Part shown: positions 10,614-20,589 of the stretch, piece after piece | How the letters are laid out: every line of letters starts with the position of its first letter | Numbering within the stretch: the first letter of the stretch is position 1 | The notes under the pieces: generated by a model | What the model saw: the letters and a program-made list of their open reading frames with translations, nothing else | What the model was told of the DNA's origin: nothing | The model's database searches: none | Made by a program: the position numbers and the translations under genes | NCBI RefSeq assembly: GCF_030867095.1 | Contig: NC_081824.1 | Coordinates: 169,082,933-169,146,932 of the forward strand | DNA: 64,000 nucleotides | Source: Alligator mississippiensis | Taxonomy: Eukaryota; Chordata; Crocodylia; Alligatoridae | Direction of reading: 5' to 3'

Positions 10614-11850
10614 GGCGCAGATCTGTGCCCTGAAGCCTTCTCTTGGTGGATGCAGCCAATTTGACCACCGATGGGGTGCTGATTTATGGTTAGGATGATC
10701 AGCAGTCCCCTGGAACCATATAATGTTCTGTCACTAACCAAAGACAGAAAACCAAAGAAGAACTACTCCCTGCAAAAGTATTCAATTTATGGAATACGTT
10801 ACAGTGAGAAGCAACAGAAGCAAGGAGCACATGTAATGCCTAGAGCTATTTTTAGAGGAGGGGGAAGTGGGTCACCTTTGAACTGCAGGACTAGGGGAAG
10901 TCAGAAATATTAAGATAACATATATTAGGGTAGACAGCCTTTTGCTGTTCCTACTATTTCTTATGTAAGATAAAACACTCCACAGGGACAAGAACCCATT
11001 ATACAGTGAGGTGAGGTCACTTAAGTGGCTGGTGCCCAGTGCCCACAGCAGACGCTAGGGATTTCAATTCAGGGTAGCTGATGAATGAAGAGCATTTAAA
11101 ATGCTAGTTTTCCAAGCCCTCCTTTACGAAACATGCAAAACCAGGTTCTTTCTACTATAAGCGTTCTGAGCCAGGGATTTTCCTTTTCCAGTAGCTTCCA
11201 CTGATGGCATGTCTCTCAAATCCCAGCCATGAAATGTGCCCAGAGAGATGGAGCCAGAAAAAAGGGGAGCTGCATTATTCTTTCTCTGTATCTGTAGGTA
11301 TCATTGGAGGGCCTAGATTTTATTAAAGGGATTGAAAATCTTTAGCTCACCATCTTGCAATTGGTAAAATAAAAAAACTAATTTGGGAACTTAGAGGGAA
11401 TATGTCATGGACTATGGAAAATGGTGGTCACTTGATTGGATGAATGTACTGCTGCTAGTGTTAAGTTTGAACACTGGGGTACCAGTGTACTTCATTTGGG
11501 AGTTTTATTTGGAGTGGAAGTAAGCCCCACACAAGGAGCTGGACAAGAGTTAAATATATGGGGATGGAATGGGAGGGGGAAAGTGACTTCATAAAGGGTG
11601 GGCAACATATAAAAAGGGAACTGTGCAGAGAGAGGCCAGAGTGACGTGCGGCTAAACAGCAGACGTCAGCATGTAACACAGTCAAGCCCTTCACAGGGCA
11701 ACACAGGGAGCCCTTTTACACACATAAAACACACACGCACAAAACTCATGCAAAAAGAACAATTTATGGTTGTCAGACGCACGTCTGGGCTTCTCATTAA
11801 AACTAATGAGGTAACGTCTCCAAGGCATTCTGAAATGGATGCAGCTTCAG

Positions 11851-11873
11851 AGACAGACAGACAGACAGACAGA
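11851..11873 (+). repeat. (AGAC)n microsatellite
   Basis: About five and a half tandem copies of AGAC, uninterrupted. Confidence 0.95.
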
Positions 11874-13489
11874 AGGAGAGGCTTTTGTCACTTTGAAATG
11901 GTAACACTTACAGTGTTATACTTTTTTCCCCTTGTGCATCAAATCTATGCTAACATCAACAACTACTTTTAAGCCTTATAGCCAAAGGCCCTTTCTCACA
12001 GACTATTGGAATGGCAGAAACTCAGCTCCTAGACCCATGTGGACAAAGTCACATAATGTGACATATTGGTGACACATGCCAAACTGATCCTGTCTCTCAT
12101 CAGTCATAGTTGTACACACAGATGGTCCCCATTTCTCACTGATATCCTTCATACATGCTCTGGTGACTGGATGGAGAGAAGAGGGAGGGATTGGCAAGGA
12201 GTTGGGGTGTGAATGGGTGGGTAGACCAGAGGCACAGAGGAAGAATGGTTTATAATCACTGGGACACACTTGTTTCTCAAATGTTGAATTGGACTCACAG
12301 GTGTTCAGCCTTTACACTTTTCTGCTGCCAGCAAATAGCTATGAAACTCCCTGGCAAAGTGTGTGCCAAGCCTCCCTCTCCCTTCTTCCAGTGTCTGGCC
12401 CGCTTGGAAAATAACAACAGCTTGCCACTGCTACCAGTTGTGATAGACTAAGTGCTCTTGGACATGTAAAATGTCCAGGAAATTTGTCATCCCATGGGAC
12501 AGTCTGGATGCAGTTAGCAGGAACTTCCAGGTGTGAGAACAGGAACAAGCCAGCCACAAGACCCTTGCAAGGGCAACAGTAAAAACTGTTACCTCTTTAC
12601 TGTAAGTAGGTTTTATTTCAATATTACAAGCCTCAAGATACTGTACCGGCTGCTCCATTAGCTCAACTGCGTGCTGTGGGTCTACAAGTTCAGATCTTAC
12701 TGGTGACCCACGCTGGAGTTCAGCAGGGTTCCACACGAGAGAATTTCTGTTTTTCAGTTCTTTTTTAAAAATTATTGTTGATGTAATCTTCTATGTTTTA
12801 ATGAATGTAAAGTTTGGTATGTGATATGATCACCTTTAATTACATGAGTCCATGCTGTATTTTTAAATTGGCACTGCCCCATTCGGTACACAGGACAGAC
12901 TATGGTCTGGGAATGAGTCAGGTCAGGTAGTGACTGAAAGCTCTTGTGTCTGGGATTCCAACCTTGTATGTTATAGACGTTGGTCCTATGGCCAGATCCA
13001 GGAGGGGAGAAGAGGCAGGAGGGTGCAGCTACACCCTTTCTAGCTGTGTGCTTCTGCCTTGTGTGCTTTCTTGAGCTCACTGGGCATGCTGAGCTCTCAC
13101 AGGGAGCCACACTTATCACCTGGTTAGCTCAGCCTGAGGAGCCGTGCCAGGAACCACATGTCCCCCATCCCCCCTGGTTGTCACCTAACTCGTGAAGGTG
13201 CCAGAGAATGGGGAGAGGATGGTCTCGGGGTAATACTGTTGAATACCACCCTGGAATACTGGATTTTCCCTGCATCTGCCACAGGTTTCCTATGTGCCTC
13301 TTTGCAAATCACTTAAACCAAGAATTTTACAGACAGACCCTCCCTGGCTGTGTTCCTTGTGTTTTGGGTGTCCAGTGTGAGATTCTGGGTGCACGGATTG
13401 AAGAACACTGAGCACTTGCAAGTGCAAATGAAGTTGATAGAATCTGTGGCTTTGAACATACAAAGGGCTATAAAAAAAAAAGTAAGTAC

Positions 13490-13580
13490 TCTAGAAAATC
13501 AGGACATGGGTATCTCAGGTTAGGCACCCAAAATTAGTGGGTACTTCTGCCAATTTTGGATTTAATTGCTCTGCTTTGGT
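13490..13580. repeat. Fragment of an ancient hairpin-prone amniote repeat
   Basis: The words ggttaggcacccaaaattag and gtgggtacttctgccaattt resemble the widespread reptile repeat with 'ttaggcacctaa … attttgaaaatttgg' motifs, here strongly decayed. Similar scraps lie at 38222, 43662 and 48460. Confidence 0.4.
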
Positions 13581-13584
13581 TTCC

Positions 13585-14255
13585 CTGACTCAAATGCCCC
13601 CAAACTCTCAGGTGTGTCTGAAGATCAGTTCACTGAGGTTAGTGAAGTAGTCAGATATGAGGGTGAGAGCACCATAGAAATACCTAAGGAAATTCAGTAA
13701 TTCTGGTTTCAGTAGAGGGTTTAGATGGCATGTGGAAAAAAGCCGGAGGCCAAACATTGAATAAAGGTGAAAAAAAGAAATAATAAATAATTGCTCATTT
13801 CGTGAAGACAATGGGAGTCCCATGGGAACAAAAAATACCAGCTATGTGATCATGAAGTTAAAAACTATGTTATAGTGCCTATGTGCAATGGTATGTGTCA
13901 AGACTGTAGATGCAACCTTAATTTTGGTATTTCCCGACTCTTAAGTGCTTGACTTTTGCAACCAGAATGTTCTTTTAATGTAGCTTTTTTAGATGTGATA
14001 TATTAACATATGTGGAAAAAATGTGTACTCTTACACATTCTCTTTTCCCACTATTTTTTACAAACAGGATTTTTTACGTCTTACATGCTGCTTGCATTTA
14101 TTACTGTTAATCATACAAACACTAAACTGCCTTTAAACAACATTGCATAATCAAGATGTCTGTCTATACCAATACTTCATCAATTGCTTGTATCCAGGGA
14201 TGGCTTATTGGTTACTCTTTTTATTTTCTTTCCTTTGTTTTGTTCTCACCTACGC
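13585..14255. other. Unannotated spacer
   Basis: AT-rich DNA without recognised features. Confidence 0.5.
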
Positions 14256-14261
14256 TTTGTG

Positions 14262-14345
14262 CAGAAGTCAGGGTGGCATCTTATAGTCTAATTTGTTCAG
14301 TGAGGCATGAGCTTTCGTAGACTACAGCTTTTTCTCTTGGGTCCT
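14262..14345 (-). repeat. Interspersed-repeat fragment with 'agctttcg' motif
   Basis: ggtggcatcttatagtctaa followed by gcatgagctttcgtagacta matches the antisense form of a very common reptile repeat (…cgaaagctcatgc…ttagtctctaaggtgcc…). I know it as abundant but cannot name its family with certainty. It abuts the CR1 piece that begins at about 14356. Confidence 0.5.
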
Positions 14346-14355
14346 TTTTCCTGGT

Positions 14356-15060
14356 GGCTTAGTCATCTTCTCAGATCAGCTAGTACACCAAAGTCTCTAG
14401 ACCTTTCTCACTGATGTTTCCAGATGACAAACCCTGAGATTATAGCAGAAATTCTTATTGTTAATACCCAACTTTATTACTTATATTTTGTGCTGCTGAA
14501 TTTCCTCCCACTTCTGTTACAGTTCTTCCTGGGTGATTATCCTGACTCTCCCTGCTCCAATCTCCTCTGATTCAGTTTCAGCAGCAAATTTGATCTAACA
14601 TGCTTGTACATATTTAATAAGGTTGGTTCCACAACTATTTTTGAGGAACTCCACAAATAACATCCTTTCAGCCTGATACTTCCCCTCTCAATGCTATCTG
14701 TTGTCCCCTATTAGCAGTTCCCTTCATAATTTTTATACTAATTTCCACCTTTCTCAGATTAACTAATAGTTTCTTATGTGGCACCACATCAAACACTTGA
14801 TGGAAATCCCAACTGATGAGATATGTTCCTTTATTTAAAGAAGTAGTTATCAGGTTAATCTGGTATGAGCTACCTTTTGGAAAACCCATGTTGTATTTTT
14901 CCCATTTTCTATTTAGCTCCATGGTTTTAATTACCATTGCCTTCAAAATTTATTCTAAAATCTTGCCTGCTATTGAGGTTACACTAATGGGCTTGCAGTT
15001 GTCTGGATCACTTCCTGGATATAGGCACTACATTTACTATTCTTTAATCATACGATACCA
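14356..15060 (-). mobile_element. CR1-clade LINE, internal reverse-transcriptase segment
   Basis: On the minus strand this is part of ORF2 of an ancient CR1/L3-like LINE. Diagnostic words in order include gaggaactccacaaataaca, gtggcaccacatcaaacact and gctaccttttggaaaaccca, and the tail near 15040 fits the stretch upstream of the RT motifs. Both ends are missing, so it is an internal fragment, close to an unrelated repeat at 14262 and a DNA transposon at 15233. It is old and non-coding. Confidence 0.82.
14668..14946 (-). pseudogene. CR1 reverse-transcriptase remnant
   Basis: The minus-strand frame contains SWDFHQVFDVVPHKKLLVNL, clearly the LINE RT block that usually reads LDFxKAFDxVPHxxLLxxL and contributes the first catalytic aspartate. 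Upstream residues are already out of register with the family, and the FADD box is not in this piece. Inactive. Confidence 0.75.
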
Positions 15061-15117
15061 TCCCCAACTTGTGCGGGCAGATTTGGGAGAAGAGGGGGGT
15101 GAAGTGGTACAGTTGCA

Positions 15118-15131
15118 CCCCCCCCCCCCCC
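15118..15131 (+). repeat. C14 homopolymer
   Basis: Fourteen consecutive C residues in a G/C-skewed patch (15068-15131) that begins gggcagatttgg. This resembles decayed hAT-like ends seen elsewhere in the window but is too short to assign. Confidence 0.85.
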
Positions 15132-15232
15132 TTGATACCTGCTTTGCCCAAAGATTAAAACCAACTGCCTGGCATTGGCAATAACATTTCTATTCATGCA
15201 GCACTGACTTCATGGCTCATTATAATTTACCT

Positions 15233-15656
15233 GGGCCTGCGCACGTGGCACTTACTGCAGAGTAGATTAATTAGCTCCGCAGTAAATGTCTTGCTTCTAC
15301 ACATGCAGAGCTATTTGGCTGGAGTCACCTAATAAATTCTGCAGCAGGATAGTACTTTTAAATACAAGAATTATCCTGACGTGGAGTTTTTTATTCCACA
15401 GTAGCACACATGTGGACACTGATGTGGTTGACTGGGGTATGAGGGTGCTTCAGTGCAGGGGCTGCCTGCCAGCTAGTGCCCCAGCCAGCCCCTCTGCAGC
15501 ATGTTGAGCCAGGCTGGAGTAGTCCCAGTTGGCAGGAGGTCTGGGGGTGGGGGGTCCCAGACACACATGTAAATGCAGCACCTGGGAGCAATAAACTCTG
15601 GCCCAATAAGCACCAGAGTTAATTGCTCTGCATTAATATGCACATGTAGATGTGCC
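15233..15656. mobile_element. Second copy of the 3034-3545 transposon family, inverted
   Basis: It ends GCACATGTAGATGTGCC (right edge 15656) and starts with a decayed GGGCCTGCGCACGTG. The interior aligns to the reverse complement of 3034-3545 over acttactgcagag, gcagcaggatagtact, gagggtgcttcagtg and gccccagccagcccctctgc. Relative to that copy it lacks one arm of the 24-bp inverted repeat, so the hairpin is gone. Flanks (CCT and TTT) show no target duplication. Two copies with the same ends and interior establish a genuine family. Confidence 0.72.
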
Positions 15657-15756
15657 TTTTGATTCCTTCTAAATTCCGCATTCCACAGATGTTAATGACC
15701 CTCTCTCTTTTTTTAATGGTTTTGATGATATTCCACTAATCCAGCTATTCGGGGAT

Positions 15757-16225
15757 GTTGGTTGTAGCTGTGTTGGTCTAAGGACATAGGCAGACAAGGT
15801 TCTTTGGGTAAATGTGATATATTTTATTAGACCAACTAAATAGTTGGAAACAGTGGCAACACGTAGGGGGTACATGTGCACCCCTTGAGAGTGCTGGTGC
15901 ACCCCCTGTCAGGCTGCGCTCCCTGTTTAGGCGATGGGCAGGGGGGCAGGCAGGAGTGCCAGTGCCCCCCTGCGAGTGCCAGTAGGGGAGCAGGTCCGCC
16001 AGCAAAAATGGCCACACCACTTCCAGAAGTGGCGTGGCCACTTTTTGGTGAGTGAGATCGGCTGTGGGGGACCCCACCCCTGCAATCAGCAAGATCGGGA
16101 CCCCCCCCCTCCCCCGGTCACTGACACGTGCCCCCACCCCTTACTCAAGAGGCACCAGTCGCCCATGGTTGGAAAAATTGTTCTTTGCAAGCTTTCGAGT
16201 ACAAACGCCCTTGTTCAGGCATAGG
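15757..16225 (+). repeat. Widespread reptile interspersed repeat, split by a hAT-like insertion
   Basis: The left part (15757-15850) includes ggttgtagctgtgttggtct, gacaaggttctttgggtaaa and attttattagaccaacta. The right part (16168-16225) continues ttgttctttgcaagctttcg and ttgttcaggcata. Together they give the order of a very common repeat in crocodilian, turtle and bird DNA whose class I cannot state with confidence. The gap is exactly filled by the element at 15851-16167. Confidence 0.65.
15851..16167. mobile_element. hAT-like non-autonomous transposon with perfect 8-bp target duplication
   Basis: GTTGGAAA stands directly on both sides (15843-15850 and 16168-16175). Removing the insert and one copy restores the surrounding repeat. 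The left end is CAGTGGCAACAC. The reverse complement of the right end is CATGGGCGACTG, matching at 8 of 12 positions. Both the 8-bp duplication and the CAGTGGC start are hallmarks of the hAT superfamily. The 317-bp interior is G/C-rich, and the ggtgcacccc words near its left end recur at other hAT-like scraps in the window. No transposase. The insertion is younger than the repeat it interrupts. Confidence 0.85.
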
Positions 16226-16229
16226 GAGA

Positions 16230-19200
16230 GTCTGCTGTTGTTTTGTGCTCTCCTGGATGGAATAGAAGCCAGGTGAACATTGATGCAAGCTTGGAAATAA
16301 CTTTAAGTGAAGCATTGGATGCACTCTCAAGATGTTCAAAAAGGCTAGATAGTGTTTTATGAATCTGAAAGAGATGTACATTTGATTCTAATAACAACAG
16401 AACTAAAGAAACAACATCTTTTGATTATATTTTCCAATTTGTTGTGTTTTTGTAGATACTATGTGATATAGCATATCAATGCACATTTCAATAAAGATAT
16501 ATTTGTTTTTAATTCAATCTTAAAATGAATAATACAGCTCTAGATCCCTAGCATATTATAATGTTTCTGGTTTCTTTTTACCTGGAGAAAGTGTGTGTTG
16601 TGTTATATATGATGATACGCTGTACTATCTGCACCCCTCTTGAAATCCTAGATCTGCCCATGCCAACTTGATATATTTGATTTAAAAACCTTGCTATCAA
16701 ACCTACAATGCCTGTGCCTATCCTCCCAAATTTGGGGATGGAAGGTACCTCTGGATTTGAGAGCACTGAGTTCTTTGAATTTTGTTTCCACTTCAGTTAT
16801 AAGTTCCACATCATTTCCATTAGCCTGTCTTTGCTCACATGCACCCTGGCCATGTACACCTCCCCACCATATTACTCACTTTGGACCCGAGTTGGCTGGT
16901 TTCACTCCCTTTCCTCTATACCCTCAGAAGGATTTTCTACTGCAGAGGGCCTTGGTTTCACCAGCCTATTTAGACCCCTGAATGAATCAGTTCTGTTGTT
17001 TTTAGATGAGTGGTGAATGGGCCCATGTCCAGAGGCGTCATTCCTGCTTAGTCTAATTGTGGAAAGAATCCCTCAAGTCTGTCTGAAAAGCACCAGCTCT
17101 GTGCAATGGCAGCAGCCCAGAACCCATGCATGACCGTTTCCTATTTGAATAAATGCTGAGGGATAAGGGTGTGGAGACTGGAAATACATCTGGAGAATGA
17201 AACTTGGATTTCAGCAGCCCAGATTCCTATGAAGAAAAACATGTGGATTGTAGCATAGTGAAAAAAGAAGGTATAGACTACACAGAAAGCCCATCAATTT
17301 GAATTCATGTCAAATGAACCCAAAGAAGCATTCTGGCTAAAATGGCAATATTGAGAGGCCAGGTAGAAAATGAACCAAGGGAGAAGATATTAGGGTCCCA
17401 TTCTACATACTCCCATCTCCTCGGTGCCTATTGCATCTCAGTGGGAGGATTAACGGGAACCGTTAGAGAGATGAGCATTGAAGGCCACATGGCTAACTGA
17501 TAACATGCATGTAACATTCGCAAATTTTTGTGCTTACTCATATTTTGGTAATTATACAGTCCTCTAGAGGGTGCAGCCTGCTTCTCAAGAGTATTGTACC
17601 TACTTTTCAGGAATGAGACTCCCCGATCAGTTAGCTCCTGCTGGTGCACTCCTCTGTTCCAGCTTCACGATGTTCCTCCCCACCCAAGCATTAGAGGAAC
17701 ATTCAGCTGCAAAATCCCATTCCTCACCCTCCCACTGGAAAGCATTTAGGGAGCAGTTATGACACACACCTGGAACAGTCCCATCTGCAGCTGCTCTTCA
17801 GCTCTCAAAAAGATGCAGCCTCTGGGAGAGCTTACTGGGGGCGTGCACATACCACGGGGAGAACTTCAGTCTCCTCAGCTGTCTTTGGGATAGCACATTT
17901 CAAAACATATGTATGCAGTGATTAGTCAGATCATGAGACCTCTCCTGCACTGAAATGTCCCCAACAGAACAATGCAGCACACTAGGGTTAGTGACTTTCT
18001 CATACCAGCAACTGGGAGATATCCAAGGAATGCAATGGGAACATGACTCTGCTGGGACACTGCCAGGGACTTAGGCTCACGTGCCTACATAGTGCTTAAT
18101 GCCATGCACCACTTCTAGGCATCTATTGCCAGTCAAGACCTTCATCCATGAGCCTAAAATTGGTGCAGGAGGGAATTTAGCATGGGGAACTGGGGTGATA
18201 TGAGGGCCCTCTGGGAAACATGGGTTGACTGATTTTGGATTGCATAACTGTGTGCCTCATGAGGTGCAGAAAGCACATAGAGAGGGCCAAACAGGGCTGA
18301 GGTTGGGTCGGGGCTGACCCTGACTGATGTTCTACTATTTCCTTATGGCTCAGTCCATGGGTGGGTGGGTTTTAAAAAAATGATGGACTCCACCAGACTT
18401 GATGTCATCAATTATTTGCTCATTGTTTTGCCAAAACAAGCACCCCTGGGTACACTTCTCACATGGCCAAAGCTGTGGGCTCAGCTCAGGCTACTGAATA
18501 GCAAAAAGGACCATTGGAAAGGGATATTTATCTCTGTGGATTGTCAGTCTGACATCCTCCTTACTTCCTAGTTCAAGTAACACATAAACACTGCATTCTC
18601 AAGGAAGTGATAGGACCATCAGACAAGCTGGAGCCAAGCTACGGTGGGCAGCCAGTCAAAGTACTTTCTTTACTTCTTCATGTATCTCTGTTGACACCTG
18701 ACTTGACACCAACATCACACTCCTCCCGTCATGGGTCCCTTAACATACAGGCCTGCTAATGTGCTTAGCTCTGCAAAATTTGTGCTATTCCAGCTGGGGC
18801 TTCCCTACTGCCCTGCCAATTCATCCCTTTACTGACAAGTCATAACTCTTCCTCCAATCCTTGACACACAGTGCATCTCTGCCAATACACATCAGTCGTG
18901 ACCTGCCCTGCCCTTCCCTTGCCCAGTATTCCAATCCTAAATTACATAAACAGGTCAACTGAATGCCCCTCAGTTCTGTCCCGGACTTCCCACACACCTC
19001 TGTTGCTTCATTTTTCCACTGACTTGCAGACTTTTCAGTTAATTTCAGTCCTAAACCTTGCACTCTTCAACCTATACAGCTCAACCTTGTTATTTTAGCC
19101 CAGAATTTTTCAAGAAAGAAGGCTACTTATCACTTAGTGTACCATGCCAAAAGGGTTCTGCATAGTGTATGTGGCAGTATCTTGGACCTGGCTCCCCTCA

Positions 19201-19715
19201 CTGCTTGGACCTAGGAAAGAGATGGCAGATGCTGAAGAAACCACTCTGAGGTAGGAAACAAGTATGACCACTTCCACAGATTAATTTCTTTAGAAATTGG
19301 CATGCAGGGTGTGCAAACTTCATGGGTACAGTAGGGAGGCATTCAAACTCTGTGATATCTTCTATGGGTAACTGCTATGTGTGCAATCAGAAGAAAGCCG
19401 AGCTGACTGAAGATACACATGTAGTTACTATGGGAGGTCTAGAAGGCTCAAAGTGGTAGCAAACAATAACTCCTTTCATATTGGTTAAAAGGCAAAGGGG
19501 TTTATTTTGAGACAAGAGTTGATGTTTTCCTTAAAGATCTAGCTACTGGAATCATCTAACCATATAAGAATCTTTGCCTGCATTTTTTTTAAAGTAAGTT
19601 TCTAGCCATTGTGGCTGTTGACTAAAGCTTGAGAATTTGGTCCCCAAGTGCTTCCAATACCAGGATACAAATAAAAATCCTTCAAATAAATTATTAGAAT
19701 CTTGTGACTGTTGGG
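16230..19715. other. Mostly unannotated, 3.5 kb
   Basis: AT-rich DNA. A short patch at 16612-16667 (ctgcacccctcttgaaatcc, then tagatctgcccatg) looks like the end of a hAT-like element, but no partner end is clear. Otherwise there is no repeat family, exon or RNA gene that I recognise. Frames up to 102 codons lack motifs. Confidence 0.5.
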
Positions 19716-19718
19716 ACC

Positions 19719-20034
19719 TTAGGGCGTTTGTAGATATGCTTCAGGAGGCAGAGGGGGTGCTTTAATTAGTGCAGCTCTGGAGCCACGCTAATTAGAAGTG
19801 CCTGGAACGTCACGTGTATCAGCATCCCCATGCTGAAAAATGGTGGCAGGGTGCTTTGATCTAAAGCTTATTGTATGAGCTTTAAAGTGCCCCACCACCA
19901 TCTTTCAGCACAGGGACACTGATACACATGACACAGGAGTCCGCTGGACACAGTAATTACCATGCTCCAGCAGACTAACATGCTGAAATTATAGTGTGTT
20001 GGAGCAGCCCCCCACACATGTATAGGAGCCCTAA
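19719..20034. mobile_element. Short foldback DNA transposon with TTAGGGC ends
   Basis: The left end reads ttaGGGCGTTTGTAGA and the right end's complement reads ttaGGGCTCCTATACA. The outermost 7 bases are identical and later ones partly so. The centre is a foldback: ggtggcagggtgcttt…aaagcttattgtatgagctt…aaagtgccccaccacc. A second, clearly homologous copy is at 52568-52853. The TA next to each GGGC could be a 2-bp duplication or part of the terminal repeat. No coding capacity. Confidence 0.7.
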
Positions 20035-20211
20035 GTTTTTTAAACACTTGGATTTGAGAATACTGTGCATGTAGCACATGGATACCCAGTAAAAATATCA
20101 ATAAACAACAGCAGCAGCCTATGGATGGGATTCTCTGGTGTTGGCACCCCTCCCCTACCTCACCCAGAATACCAAAATTCCTCATTATGTCTCTGCCTCA
20201 AATGACTGGCT

Positions 20212-20572
20212 CAGGGGTGCTCAACCTCTGGCCTGCCCACCAAATCCAACCCCCACTGCTGGGTCACTTGGACCACAGTGTTCCCCACTAGTATGTGCAC
20301 TGGATTAGAGTAGTACTGGGTCCAATCCTAGTGTATGGTGCCAGGTGGAGGTGGTATGTGGGGCTGGGTGAAGGTGGCCTGGGGCTCCAGGACCTCAATC
20401 CTGTAATCCTAAAGTTAAGAGGAGAGGCAGCCTGATCCTGGTGCATGAGGCTGGGGGGTGGGGGGCGGTACAGGGTCCTGGGGCCTGCTTCTGGCATGCA
20501 GGGTCCAATCTGGTCCACAGACCAGCTCACACCATTCACTGGCCCATGAGGCCAAAACATTGAGCACTGCTA
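20212..20572. mobile_element. hAT-like non-autonomous transposon
   Basis: The left end is CAGGGGTGCTCAACC. The complement of the right end is TAGCAGTGCTCAATG, 10 of the first 13 bases alike. Flanking 8-mers gactggct (20204-20211) and gtctagct (20573-20580) agree at 6 of 8 positions, as a decayed hAT target duplication would. The 361-bp interior is G/C-rich with tctggcctg and tctggtcca words near the ends, the layout also seen at 45049 and 51055. No transposase. Confidence 0.7.
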
Positions 20573-20589
20573 GTCTAGCTGCTCAGCTT

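Larger units (their letters stand above)
9485..13485. other. Four kilobases with little recognisable content
   Basis: AT-rich DNA. Apart from the G-rich run at 9961, the A17 tract at 10597 and the AGAC microsatellite at 11851, I recognise no repeat family, exon or RNA gene. Frames up to 126 codons overlap on both strands without motifs. This is the longest stretch here with almost no recognised repeats, so it is a reasonable place to look for conserved non-coding sequence. Confidence 0.5.

Noticed and set aside
12650-12720. tRNA-like A and B boxes (tagctcaactgc, aagttcagatc)
   Set aside because: B box is imperfect, no cloverleaf forms, and I could not match it to the SINE heads at 42250 and 47964.
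16430-16675. hAT element flanked by ccaatttg and ccaacttg
   Set aside because: Flanks agree at 7 of 8, but the proposed left end has no hAT-like terminus, so the match is probably chance.
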